Source of the DNA: Megaleporinus macrocephalus
Taxonomy: Eukaryota; Chordata; Actinopteri; Characiformes; Anostomidae
Length of the DNA stretch: 64,000 nucleotides
Assembly: GCA_021613375.1 (NCBI GenBank)
Contig: CM038704.1
Coordinates: 3,411,905 to 3,475,904 of the forward strand
Direction: 5' to 3'
Shown here: piece after piece, positions 24,484 through 36,619 of the stretch
Layout: each line of letters opens with the position of its first letter
How positions within the stretch are numbered: position 1 is the stretch's first letter
The notes under the pieces: model-generated
Told to the model about the DNA's origin: nothing
The model's input: the letters and a program-made list of their open reading frames with translations, nothing else
Databases searched by the model: none
Made by a program: the position numbers and the translations under genes

Positions 24484-25175
24484 AATACACATTCATCAGA
24501 AACATTCTCTCTAAATTTACTAGCTCTAGCGTTTGTATTTTCTAGTGTATGTTCTGTTAGTATATCAAGATAAGGATGAATGTTATCAGTGCTGTCACGT
24601 TAATAACCCTAATAACTCAATAACAAAACAGTATCTGAGTAAAATGAAACTTTTGTGTGAAAATTTCACACTGAGATATTGCACTTCATATACTTAATAC
24701 TCCTGATTTCTTGCATTCTTGTGTATTTCTGCTGAACAATATCTGTTAATACTATACATTTTTCTGGTTGCCACCAGGCTATCTGCTCATATGTTATAGA
24801 ATGTTAGAGCATTCTTTGCATAGCTCTACATATGATCAGTACCATGTACTGTATCTGTCTTGTTTTTGTATTTATTGCACTCTCTTGTCTGCACTGTTTG
24901 TGTATACTGTATCGTTTAGCACTTCTGGTGTTTTGTGTTGCACCATATGTTCCTGGAGGAACGTTGTTGGGTTTCACTGTGAACTGGTATATGACTGAAA
25001 CGACAATAAAGCCTGTCGAATCTTTTACATTTAACATCTTTTATATATATATATATTTATATTTTAACTATTTTCTCCTCCAATTATTATTAAATTAATT
25101 GTCAAAATAATAAATCAATTACTACCAGACAGGCAAATCTAAAGAAACAAACTGTGGACAAACACACATTACACA
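24484..25175. other. Intron 2 with retroposon-like 3' tail
   Basis: About 24830-25020 on the plus strand ends with TTCCTGGAGGAACGTTGTTG and ACGACAATAAAGCCTGTCGA, a typical fish LINE-related tail including AATAAA. Confidence 0.5.
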
Positions 25176-26328
25176 TACACTATTGCCAAAAGCTTTCACT
25201 CACCCACCCAAATTATTGAATTCAGGTGTTCTTATCACTTCCATGGCCACAGGTGTATAAAACCAAGCACCTAGTTATACAGACTGCTTCTACACACATT
25301 AGTGAAAGAGTGGGTCTCTCTCAGGAGCTCAGTGAACTCCAGCTTGGTACCGTGATAGGACACCACCTGTGTAACAAGTCCAGTGGTGAAGTTTCCTCAC
25401 TACTAAAAATTCCACAGTGGACTGTCAGTGGTGTTCTAACAAAGTGGAAGTGATTGAGAACGACAGCAACTCAGACACCAAGTGGTAGATCACGTACAAT
25501 GACAGAGCAGGTCAGCGGATGCTGAGGAGCATAGAGCACAGAGCTCACCAACTTTCTACAGAGTCAATCACTACAGACCTCCAAACTTCATGTGGTCTTC
25601 AGATCAGCTCAAGAACAGAGCGTAGAGAGCTTCATGGAATGGGTCTCCATGGCTGAGCAGCTGCATCCAAGCCTTACATCACCAAGAACAATGCAGAGCG
25701 TCAGATGCAGTGGAGTAAAGCACGTCGCCACTGGACTCTAGAGCAGTGGAGACGTGTTCTCTGGACTGAGCAATCATGCTTCTCTGTCTGGGTTTGGTGG
25801 TTGCCAGGTGAACAGTACTTGTCTGACTGTGTCTGAGTGTAAAGTTTGGTGGAGGGGGGATTATGATGTGGGGCTGTTTTTCAGGAGTTGGGCTCTGACC
25901 CTTAGTTCCAGTGAAAGGAACTCTTAATGCTTCAGCTGACCAAGAGCTTCTGGACAATTTCACAGTTTGGGGATGGCCCCTTCCTGTTCCAACATGACTG
26001 CCCACTAGTGCACAAAACAGCTCCATAAAGACATGAAGGAGAGAGTTTGATGTGGAAGAATGTGACTGGCCTGCACAGCTTCATGACCTCCACCCGATAG
26101 AACACCTTTGGGATGAATTAGAGCGGAGACTGCGCACCAGACCTTCTCATCCAACATCAGTGTCTGACTTCACTAATGTTCTTCTGGAAGAATTTTCGGT
26201 CAAACATTCCCATAAACACTCCTAAACCGTGTGGAGAGACTTCCCAGATAAGTTGAAGCTGTTACAGCTGCAAAGGTTGGGCTGACCTCATATTAAACCC
26301 TGTGAAATACTTTTGGCACTATAGTGTA
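25176..26328 (+). mobile_element. Full-length but inactive Tc1-like transposon
   Basis: The ends are TACACTATTGCCAAAAGCTT and the reverse complement of a TGGCACTATAGTGTA end, 1153 bp apart at TA sites. The transposase is readable in pieces: GLSQELSELQLGTVIG, WTVSGVLTKWK, NAERQMQWSKARRHW, then FLFQHDCP (second catalytic Asp) and a LWDELERRL-type segment after the last Glu. Frameshifts and stops break it. It is close kin to the copy at 22334. Confidence 0.92.
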
Positions 26329-27459
26329 TTGTAACTGACTGTATGTAATTAAAAATATATGAAAATGTGACTTTTTGGCCCCAAATAATGCTTAAAAACA
26401 TATTTCTAATGAAGCCGCTTCACGGATAAGCTTCAGTTTACATCAAATCAAGAAAGAACAGCTCCATTTCTATAAATTGTGACAACTGTTATCTTCATCT
26501 CGCTCCTCCTTACAGCCTAGCAGTGACCACGCTTAACCGAGTGTCCACTGTTATATGTTCACACAATGTATCACTGTCTCTGGTGCCCGTTAGTTTAAAT
26601 ACAGAGGAGCCGAATAGTCTCTGGATGAGAGTGGACGACCGGTGGAGCTTCACTGAAAATGAAAAGGAGGACAGGAAGCAGACTGAGCTGATAGGGTGGC
26701 TGAGTCTTCTCTGCAGGCTGAAGAGCGTTCACACACACACACAGCTACGTCGCTCAATAGTTAAATGAGGAAGACGGTAAACAGTTACAGTGCCCGTTCC
26801 TTCCGTCCTCCACTCATTTCCGAGGAGCTGAAGGAGCACAGGTGACGCAGGTTTGGTAACGGAGCCTACAGGAGGTTCCTAATGAAGCTATTTTCAGATA
26901 ACGAGCGAGAGCTGCCTGACGTAACCTGGTCCAAGACTTCATGGCATTCAGCTTTGACTTCAACGTAGGCTTCGTCCACTGGCAGGGAGGCCTGGGCTGC
27001 TCCATATTTGAATGATGAAACACACTGTCATTCATCCTCCAAGCAAATAGGGGGCAACATATCACCAGTGAGGAAATGCAGAGTCCATCCTCCTCCCTCT
27101 TCACTCCTTACTAGTCTAGAAGAAACGTTCAGCATCAAACGTTCCTCCCTTTCCTCTCCAGGAGTGTCTCCAGTGCTGAGAACACTTATATCTCTTCTAT
27201 TGTTGAAGCTGAATGTGGTTTCTTGCCGGCAGCGCTCGCTCACCAAGAGCTTCAGCCATCGCTGTGTTTACTGTTCTTTCACTGGCTGCCTGTTCTTAAA
27301 TTATCTTACTGGGAGCAGCACCTTCACCATAACTGACCAGAGGTTAGAATACCCGTATCAGGGCAGCAGCCCTACTTCCTAATCCTCACACGTTGGACTG
27401 ATTCCACTCCTCACTACAGTGATTCACTATCACACCTTGAGGTACTACAGTGGCTCTAC
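26329..27459. other. Intron 2, no gene seen
   Basis: Moderately GC-rich single-copy sequence without recognised repeats or exon structure. Confidence 0.4.
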
Positions 27460-27714
27460 AAGAAATGTGCAGTAGTTTAGGAAAGCCGGATCTTCCCCCT
27501 GTTTACTTCTTTGCTTGCACGCCAGATAGCTCTGACCAATCAGAGGAGACAACGTGCTCACGTGGTTTGTTGGGGTGCATTTTGGTGCATTTCGTTTTTT
27601 GCCTGTGAAAACAAACTTAACCGAGGAGGAAACACTTCAAATAAACAAACTCATTAACTGATCCGGACCAGAGAAACAAGCTACAGGTCTGAAAACACCC
27701 TAAGATGTAAAATG
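27460..27714. repeat. DNA-transposon end fragment
   Basis: Contains GTGCATTTCGTTTTTTGCCT, GATCCGGACCAGAG and GGTCTGAAAACACCCTAAG, as in a widespread teleost DNA element whose ends read GGTCTGAAAACACC. Family name not certain. Confidence 0.45.
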
Positions 27715-29330
27715 CTGTCTATGTAGACACTCAATAGGTGTTGAGACAGATGCTGACATTTTATTTAACACTATCATACACATTTCTTGTGGGGTACCTC
27801 AAGGTTCAGTTCTAGGGCCTATGTGCTAAGAGCACATACTATAATGGAAAATGCTATCTAGGTAGACACTCGGTTTTGAGGCAGAAAACTATCAAGCAAA
27901 TTTCTTGTGGGGTACCTCAAGGGTCAGTTCTAGGGCCTATGTTCTAAGAGTGCATACTATGACGTAAAACGTCATCTACGTAGACATTCATTAGGTTTTG
28001 AGACTGACATTTTATTCAACATTATCTAGGAAATTTCTTGTGGGGTACCACAAGGGTCAGTTCTAGGGTCTACATGTCAGGGGAGCATACTATGATGTAC
28101 AATACTGTCCATGTTGTCATTCATTAGGTTTTGAGACAGATTGTTATTTTATTTAACATTATCTAGCACATTTCTTTTGGGGTACCACAAGGGTCAGTTC
28201 TAGGGTCTAGGTGTCAGGAGCGTATACTATGACGGAAAATGCTGTCTATGTAGATACTTGTTAAGTTTTGAGACAGAAAACTATCAAGCAATTTTCTTGT
28301 GGGGTACCTCAAGGGTCAGTTCTAGGGCCTATGCGCTAAGAGTGCATACTATGAAGTAAAACGTCATCTATGTAGACACTCATTAGGTTTTAAGAGTGAC
28401 TGTAATTTTATGCAATTTTATGTAGTAAATTTTTTGTGGGGTACCTCAAGGGTCAGTTCTAGGGCCTAGGTGTCGGGAGCGTATTCAAAGGAGTACTAGG
28501 ACTCTTATTAATTTTATAAAGCACATTTCTTGTGGGGTACCTCAAGGGTCAGTTCTAGGGCCTAGGTGTCAGGAGCATATACTATGTCATAAAATGCTGT
28601 CTAAGTAGGTTATAAGACTCTTATTTAATTTTATCAAGCACATTTCTTGTGGGGTACCTCAAGGGTCAGTTCTGGGCCTGTGTGCTAGAAGCACATACTA
28701 TAATGGAAAATGCTGTCTATGTAGATACTTGCTAGGTTTTGAAATAGAACACTATCAAGCAAATTTCTTGTGGGGTACCTCAAGGGTCAGTTCTAGGGCC
28801 TAAATGTCAGGAGCACATACTATGGCGTAAAACGTTATCTATGTAGACACTCATTAGGTTTTGAGACTCTCATTATATGTAACATCATCAAGTACACTTC
28901 TTTTGGGGTACCACAAGGGTCAGTTCTTGGGCCTAGGTGTTGGGAGCGTATACTATGTCATATGATGCTTTCTATGTAGGTTATAAGGCAGATGCTGTCA
29001 TTTTATTTCATTTCATCAAGCAAATTTCTTGTGGGGTACCTCAAGGGTCAGTTCTAGGGCTTATGTGCTAGAAGCACATACTATACAACGTAAATTGCTG
29101 TCTAGGTAGACACTCATTAGGTTTTGAGACAGAAAACTGTCAAGCTTATTTCTTGTGGGGTACCTCAAGGGTAGGTTCTAGGTGTCAGGAGCATATACTA
29201 TGTCATAAAATGCTGTCTATGTATGTTTTAAGACTCTTTTTCTCATCAAGTAAATTTCTTGTGGGGTACCTCAAGGGTCAGTTGTAGGGCCTACATGTCT
29301 ATCCGTTAGGTTTTAAGACATTTTATTTAA
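27715..29330 (+). repeat. Chimeric satellite: LINE RT motif fused to MITE end, 13 copies
   Basis: Thirteen units of about 120 bases. One part, TTTCTTGTGGGGTACCTCAA then GGGTCAGTTCTAGGGCC, translates to GVPQGSVLGP, the conserved LINE reverse-transcriptase motif. The other part, including ACTATGACGTAAAATGCTGT and CATTAGGTTTTGAGACAG, is the reverse complement of the left end of the MITE at 17065-17691. RT-motif copies fall near 27785, 27903, 28036, 28171, 28296, 28430, 28528, 28648, 28768, 28900, 29026, 29148 and 29256. Confidence 0.93.
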
Positions 29331-30169
29331 ATATATCAAGCAAATTTAAAACATTACTTTCATCCCAAGCCCCTATTTTCATCGACACAGTCATTGAAAG
29401 CTAATGTGGTCACAAACACCGCCTGTAATTCCAAACCGTTCCACAGTATAAACCTGCTAATTAGCTTAAAGAAAACTAATGCTTGCACAAAACATGTTCC
29501 TACAGGCCACAGACCAAAAAAAAAAAAAAAAGAGTGTGTTGTACAAAGCAGCTCCAATTATCTTCCAAAAAAATGCTTGGCTGAGGCCAACAAAGCCGTC
29601 CACGAGGAGAGCAACCTCTACTCCCAAAGATCAGAGCAGAGCAGGGCTAATGAGGACCAGCGCAAACACACCTCCGACTCGGCGTGCGTGCTGTCTCCGC
29701 ATTTTAAACAGCTCTGCTCTCAGTCCTCCCTCTGATGACTTCCTGATCTGCAGGCCGGCGCTGAACACCGTTCAAACGCTCCAGACACTGCTCCTCTGAT
29801 TCCAAGGTTAAAAACTGAAGCCCTGGCTGCATTAAAGAGATCACGCTTGCCCAATTCTTACCCCGTGTGCCACATATAGTCAAGCAGCCGAGACATGTTT
29901 GGGGTCTGGAGTTCTTCTGTAGCTCTGCACTGGAGCGCTGAGGCTAAAGAGCTGCAAAGATCAGCCCTGCAACCTTGTTGTGGTGGTCACAGGGCAACAG
30001 GGCATGTAACCAGACACCGTAAGGACTGACAAGTAACCCAATGGCGATACGTCACAGGCAGAAGAGGGAACTAGTATAGACTTTAATTTACAGTGAGGTA
30101 TTTTTTTACTAATGTAGTGTTTTAGGGACGTAAACAAGCCGCTAAGCTACTCTGCTATGGGATTCCTCA
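29331..30169. other. Intron 2, single-copy
   Basis: 29370-29800 is repeat-free apart from a poly(A) run near 29517-29531 and is moderately conserved-looking (GC-rich, CTAATTAGC). No gene recognised. Confidence 0.35.
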
Positions 30170-30728
30170 ACTGTGACATGCTCTTTGAAGGAAATTCCAA
30201 GAGGAGTTATAAAGATGGTTCCCTGCAGGCATATTTCATATGAGGTACCACAAGGGTCAGTTGTAGGGCCTTTGTTGTTCTCTTTGACTATTACAGTTCT
30301 CTTTGTATGTTACCATCAGATAGTGTTATTAAGAAACAAGATATAAACTTTCATAATTATGCAGTTGATACGCAACTATACATTTCTGTTCACTCTGATA
30401 ATATACACCCAGTAGACAAACTTACAAGTTGTGTGTTAGATATTTCTAGGTGGACATCACAAAACCTTTTACAACCAAATCAAGCAAAAACTGAAACACT
30501 GTTTTTTTAATCACTCTATGAAAGACCTAGTATTTTGTATCTCTCTGTATCGCTCTGATGCTCTCATGTCTATGTTAACTTCTGGTTCTCTCCTTTTATT
30601 TTTTGCTGTTATAGTTAGTTCTGCCGGAGTCACTAGCCTCGCTCTTTTCTTTCATATTTTCCTCTGTAAAGATGCTTTAAGACAACCTCATTGTTAAAAG
30701 CGCTATACAAATAAACTTGAATTAAATA
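30170..30728 (+). pseudogene. LINE fragment (L2/CR1-type): RT domain and 3' tail
   Basis: GGTACCACAAGGGTCAGTTG gives the GVPQGSV motif. A later open stretch reads FHNYAVDTQLYISVHSDN (the YADD box altered to YAVD) and SQNLLQPNQAKTETLFF. It then jumps to a 3' tail with AAAAGCGCTATACAAATAAA CTTGAATT, typical of fish L2-type LINEs. The region between is deleted, so the copy is dead. Confidence 0.85.
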
Positions 30729-30744
30729 GTATTTTAGCTACTAA

Positions 30745-32228
30745 TACCAAACCGAGTTGATCACTGTAATGGTCAGAGTTGAGTACTGTAATGGTCAGAG
30801 TCGATCACTGTAATAGTCAGAGTTGATCACTGTAATGGTCAGAGTTGATCGCTGTAATGGTCAGAGTTGATCACTGTAATGGTCAGAGTTGATCGCTGTA
30901 ATTGTCAGAGTTGATCGCTGTAACGGTCAGAGTTGATCACTGTAATGGTCAAAGTCGATCACTGTAATTGTCAGAGTTGATCGCTGTAACGGTCAGAGTT
31001 GATCACTGTAATGGTCAGAGTTGATCACTGTAATGATCAGAGTTGATCACTGTAATGGTCAGTGGTTATCACTGTAATGGTCAGAGTTGATCTCTGTAAT
31101 GGTCAGAGTTGATCACTGTAATGGTCAGAGTTGATCACTGTAATGGTCAGAGTTGAGTACTGTAATGGTCAGAGTTAATCACTGTAATGGTCAGAGTTGA
31201 TCTCTGTAATGGTCAGAGTTGATCACTGTAATGGTCAAAGTCGATCACTGTAATTGTCACAGTTGATCACTGTAGTGGTCAGAGTTGATCGCTGTATTGG
31301 TCAGAGTTGATCGCTGTAATGGTCAGAGTTGATCACTGTAATGGTCAGAGTTGATCACTGTAATGGTCAGAGTTGATCACTGTAATAGTCAGAGTTGATC
31401 ACTGTAATGGTCAAAGTCGATCACTGTAATTGTCAGAGTTGATCACTGTAATAGTCAGAGTTAATCACTGTAATGGTCAGAGTTGATCGCTGTAATGGTC
31501 AAAGTCGATCACTGTAATTGTCAGAGTTGATCACTGTAATAGTCAGAGTTAATCACTGTAATGGTCAGAGTTGATCACTGTAATGGTCAGAGTTGATCAC
31601 TGTAATAGTCAGAGTTGATCACTGTAATGGTCAGAGTTGATCACTGTAATAGTCAGAGTTGATGACTGTAATGGTCAGAGTTGATCACTGTAATAGTCAG
31701 AGTTAATCACTGTAATGGTCAGAGTTGATCACTGTAATGGTCAGAGTTGATCACTGTAATAGTCAGAGTTGATGACTGTAATTGTCAGAGTTGATCGCTG
31801 TAACGGTCAGAGTTGATCACTGTAATGGTCAGAGTTTATCACTGTAATGGTCAGAGTTGATCACTGTAATGGTCAGAGTTTATCACTGTAATGGTCAGAG
31901 TTGAGTACTGTAATGGTCAGAGTTAATCACTGTAATGGTCAGAGTTGAGTACTGTAATGGTCAGAGTTAATCACTGTAATGGTCAGAGTTGATGACTGTA
32001 ATGGTCAGAGTTGATCACTGTAATGGTCAGAGTTGAGTACTGTAATGGTCAGAGTTAATCACTGTAATGGTCAGAGTTGATCACTGTAATGGTCAGAGTT
32101 GATCACTGTAATGGTCAGAGTTGAGTACTGTAATGGTCAGAGTTGATGACTGTAATGGTCAGAGTTGATCACTGTAATGGTCAAAGTCGATCACTGTAGT
32201 GGTCAGAGTTGATCACTGTAATGGTCTC
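30745..32228 (+). repeat. 22-bp satellite, about 67 copies
   Basis: Unit GGTCAGAGTTGATCACTGTA AT with common variants GAGTACTG, GATCGCTG, AATCACTG and AAAGTCGATC. The variants are arranged in recurring blocks, showing repeated local amplification. Most units contain TGATCA. Confidence 0.98.
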
Positions 32229-32640
32229 TTACTGGAGTTCCTAAGAAAACAGTCCAACTGGTCCACAACGCAGCAGCTGGGATCCTAACAAACATTAAAC
32301 AGATCTCAGATCAGTCCTGTTTTAAAAGAGCTGCACTGACTACCTGCATCTTTTAGAACAGACTTTAAACTTCTGTACTCGACTATAAAGCTCTAGATAA
32401 TCTAGAACCTGCTACATCCCAGAACATCTGTTTATGTTCCAGCTGCTGATCTTAGATCTGTAGAGACACCTTCAGTAACATACAGAGAACCTGGAGAGAC
32501 TCTTTCAGCTCTTCTGCTTCTAAACTGTGGAGCTCAGTTCAGCTTCTAATAGACAGTCCAGCTCAGAGTCACTTTACACGTTTAAAAACGAAATGCAACT
32601 ATTTTTGAGATGCTTGTTTCTCTCTGGACAGTGACTATAC
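32229..32640 (+). pseudogene. LINE fragment, C-terminal part
   Basis: GGTCCACAACGCAGCAGCTG reads VHNAAAGIL, the conserved region downstream of the LINE RT domain, followed by degraded sequence. It contains many stops. It probably belongs to the same LINE type as 30170-30728 but is separated from it by the 22-bp array. Confidence 0.75.
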
Positions 32641-33242
32641 ACACCCACCCTATAGACAAAGTGACGGCCATAGCTTACACCCCACCGGTTAGCACTGTGC
32701 TAGCTGGAAACTATCTATGGAGAAGAACGTTGAGATCTTTCATGGATGAAACTCCAGCTTGGGAAAGTGTTAAGTTCTGTTGTTTACTGCTTCTCTACTT
32801 CCTCCTTTAGTTCATTCATATCGTCCCGCGTGTTTATAACCGCCTGCAGGCCGAGGCAGTTTTGGGGCAGGGATGATGGCTCTCGTGTTTTAACTGCTCC
32901 GCCTCAGGGGACTGTGTGGCGAGGAGTGCTTGTGGCTCTCGGCTCTGGTCTGAATGAACTCTGGCCGACCTTCAGGGTCGCATCAATTTTGCAAGAGGCT
33001 CGGCCTCCACCTCCTCTCCTGCTTACCGGCCAACGCCCGAGCGACCCCGGCCAAATTGCCAAGCTATTTCCATCCCGAGGGTTCCATCCTCTGCGGCACA
33101 ACAATTACTGCTGACCGATATGACTGATATCTGGTCTGTGCTGGTATATACACTGGTGTTGATGTCACACAAAGATTCTGTTCTGGTTTTGGTGGTATTG
33201 TTAGTAGTAATATGTGTCCTGAGTAACTGTAAGTCTCTGTAA
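32641..33242. other. Intron 2, single-copy
   Basis: 32820-33110 is GC-rich without repeats. No exon recognised. Confidence 0.4.
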
Positions 33243-34432
33243 TAAGTTAATGAATGAGATATTTGGTTATAATAAGTTAGTGAATGAGATATTTGGTTAT
33301 AATGAGTTAATGAATGAGATATTTGGTTATAATAAGTTAGTGAATGAGATATTTGGTTATAATGAGTTAATGAATGAGATATTTGGTTATAATAAGTTAG
33401 TGAATGAGATATTTGGTTATAATGAGTTAATGAATGAAATATTTGGTTATAATAAGTTAGTGAATGAGATATTTGGTTATAATGAGTTAATGAATGAGAT
33501 ATTTGGTTATAATAAGTTAATGAATGAGATATTTGGTTATAATGAGTTAATGAATTAGATATTTGGTTATAATGGTTTAATGAATGATGGATATTTGGTT
33601 ATAATGAGTTAACGAATGGGAATGTTTGGTAGTAATGAGTTAACGAATAGTGGATATTTGGTTATAACGAGTTAATGAATGGGGATATTTGGTTATAACG
33701 AGTTACTGAGTGGGGATATTTGGTTATAACGAGTTAATGAATGGGGATATTTGGTTATAACGAGTTACTGAATGGGGATATTTGGTTATAACGAGTTAAT
33801 GAATGGGGATATTTGGTTATAACAAGTTAATGAATGGGAATATTTGGTTATAATGAGTTAATGAATGAGATATTTTGTTATAATGAGTTAATAAATGGGG
33901 ATATTTGGTTGTAATAAGTTGATGAATGGGGATATTTGGTTATAACGAGTTAATGAATGAGATATTTGGTTACAATGAGTTAATGAATGGGGATATTAGG
34001 TTGTAATGAGTTAATGAATGAGATTTTGTTATAATGAATTAATGAATGGGGATATTTGGTTGTAATAAGTTGGTGAATGAGATTTTGTTATAATGAGTTA
34101 ATGAATGAGATATTTGGTTACAATGAGTTAATGAATGGGAATATTAGGTTGTAATGAGTTAATGAATGAGATTTTGTTATAATGAGTTAATGAATGGGGG
34201 ATATTTGGTTGTAATAAGTTGGTGAATGGGGATATTTGGTTATAACGAGTTAATGAATGGGGATATTTGGTTATAATGTGTTAATGAATGAGATATTTTG
34301 TTATAATGAGTTAATGAATGGGGATATTTGGTTATAATGAGTTAATGAATGGGGATATTTGGTTATAATGAGTTAATGAATGGGGGTATTTGGTTATAAC
34401 GAGTTAATAAATGAGGATATTTGGTTGAAATG
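33243..34432 (+). repeat. 30-bp minisatellite, about 39 copies
   Basis: Unit AATGAGTTAATGAATGAGAT ATTTGGTTAT. The first ten or so units alternate AATAAGTTAG and AATGAGTTAA forms, making a 60-bp higher-order repeat. Later units vary (GGGGATATT, ACGAGTTA, TGTAATAAG). Because 30 is divisible by three it yields a chance repetitive open frame. Confidence 0.98.
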
Positions 34433-35701
34433 AGAGCTTTACACCACTCCAGCTGACGCTTAGCATTGCGCATGGTCATCTTAGACTTGTATGCGGCTGC
34501 TCAGCCATGGGGTCCCAATTGATAAAGCTCACAGTTCTTTTGCTGATGTTGCTTCTACAGGCTGTTGTTTGTAATGCAACAGGGGATTCTTACATGCTAG
34601 GTGGTCGCGCTCTGTGAATTCACAGTCAATAAAGTATTACTGATATTGATCATCCTGGACAAAAATCCAATGCAACATTGCTGAGTCCTCATCAAATTAC
34701 CTAAACAACCAACGCAAGCGGCTCTCGCCCGAAGGAGCTGCATTAAACACTCCTAAAAACCCTGTTGCGTCCTATTAAAGCCAGTTTTGTCACTACAAAC
34801 GCACACAAGCGTTCCAGGTTTCTTGAAGCAGCCTTTGTGAAAAGATGTGAAGCGTGCCAAAAACGCTCCTCCCTGACTCAACACCGCGCTCGCAGCTCGG
34901 AGGGAATCTGAGCCGGAGAAACAAAAGCCGGCTGGCGCGGTGTAATGCTCCGAGCTTCACGCGGGCCTCGCTGGAATACGACCAGACTCCCGAACAAGTT
35001 CCAAACCTGAAAGTAACTGAATCTTCTTCAGGGACCGGCCTGCTTTCTTCGCCGGCTGCAGTTGGACCGGAGATGATGTCCTTGAGTCAACATTTAGCTG
35101 CCTCCCCTGCTCCGTGGGAAGCGCTGCGCATTAGGGAGACGGATGTAGGAGGCTTCACCTGTTGGGGCGCCCGCCGAGATGAACAACGCCGTACACGATT
35201 CCTCGAAACGGCAGATCTGGTGAAAACATTATCAGACCATCTTTTTTTTTTCCTGACATCGTCGTAATAATTGTTTAAGAAGTGCAGATTTAATATTCGA
35301 GTGTCTGAACGTCGTGTCAATGTCACGGCTGGGACGGCACCGTAAGGCTTTTTCCATTCGAATCAGAAAGATTAAGAAAAAAGAAAAAGAGACGGATCCT
35401 TTCAAATATTTGCTGACTTCAAAGTACGCCGTGCCATGACATGTTTCCCCTGATTTGCTCCTCCTTTTATCTTCCTTTTAACTTCCATCAAATCAATCCC
35501 AACTCGAACCCATGCAGCCGCTGCAGGAAACTGTCAACGTTGACGCTGCAATTTGTAACTTCTAACTTCACAACACAGAGAAGCTAATAGGGTAAATGAG
35601 TTACATGTACCAGACCGGAGGAAAATGAGAGAATATGAGGTCGCTGTCCAATAAAAAGCAAGAATCTCCAAACTAGCAAACCAAAAACCTTCTTTACTTC
35701 C
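34433..35701. other. Intron 2, GC-rich single-copy stretch
   Basis: 34840-35240 is CpG-containing and repeat-free, and could be conserved non-coding sequence. No exon with recognised similarity. Confidence 0.35.
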
Positions 35702-36122
35702 TGTCAGGACACGACAGGGTGAGGAGACACGTGTAGAGATACCAATAGTGAGGCTTTATTAAAGGGAGACCACTAAGGCAAAACCAGTGAGGCAAAAACA
35801 ATACCAATACCAGGACCTACCAATAGCAGAGACTCTAGTACAGGTGAAGGTCATGAATAATAGGATGGTAAACAGGGCTAGGCCAAAGGCAAAGTCTGGG
35901 AAAAAAACAGAAACAAGGTAATACAAGGCAAGAAGCCAGACAAGGTGAACAGAATGAACAGAACTTGGCAACGAGTGAACAACTAAACGGAACTTCTATA
36001 CACATGGAACAGGTGAAGATAATCAGCACTCCGGAGACCCAGAGTGGTACGCTTGGATAGGGAGTTCGAGGTTAGAGTTCGTATCATTCATTGGATCTTG
36101 GGTGATGATGGGAGGTGAGACA
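35702..36122 (-). mobile_element. Possible solo LTR
   Basis: Read on the minus strand it begins TGTCTCACCTCC, ends GTGTCCTGACA (TG...CA) and has an AATAAAGCC polyadenylation-like signal about 55 bases before the end. I found no matching target duplication (CTTCC against CTTTT), so the assignment is tentative. Confidence 0.35.
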
Positions 36123-36538
36123 CTTTTTAATGTAAAGTCAATAAAACCAGAATGTTTTCCGAGCTAATTTGGAGCATTTCTATTGGTCAGTTCATAATGG
36201 GATTTTCACACAGTGTGAACAGCAGCTGTTGACGAAGAAAAATACAATTTTTTTCCTTTGGACAGCGATGATATACAAGCACAACAAGTACATCGCTTTC
36301 ATATCAAAACCATGTTACAAACAGAGGCCTCACACAGTTCACAAAATTGAAGGCTGTGCATTCACCTCCCTTGGACTATTTTTGGTTCCCCTAAATCAGT
36401 TAGGGTTCTCAACCATTTCGAGGCCCACCTGCTTACAGCAACAAAGCATAGTGACGCACTGGAACACTAAAATTAACATATTATAGGTGTGTTGTATATA
36501 TACATATATGTGTGTGTGTGTCATATTTATGTGTTTAC

Positions 36539-36540
<2 letters not shown>
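36123..36540. repeat. Dispersed repeat with GGAGCATTTCTATTGGTC
   Basis: The segment from 36165, and TTTGGACAGCGATGATATAC near 36260, recur reversed or in part near 42.75, 62.78 and 63.27 kb. The rest is unassigned. Confidence 0.5.

Positions 36541-36617
<77 letters not shown>
36541..36617. repeat. (TG)n(TA)n(GA)n compound microsatellite
   Basis: Three adjacent dinucleotide tracts without interruption. Confidence 0.98.

Positions 36618-36619
<2 letters not shown>

Noticed and set aside
27715..29330. CRISPR-like or exon array
   Set aside because: The between-motif segments are themselves repeated, so they are not spacers, and there are no splice sites.
33250..33558. Open frame of repeating NEIFGYNEL-type peptide
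   Set aside because: It is the translation of the 30-bp minisatellite; a unit length divisible by three keeps any frame open.
35702..36122. Complete LTR retrotransposon
   Set aside because: Only one LTR-like block is present, with no internal gag or pol, and target duplications do not match.
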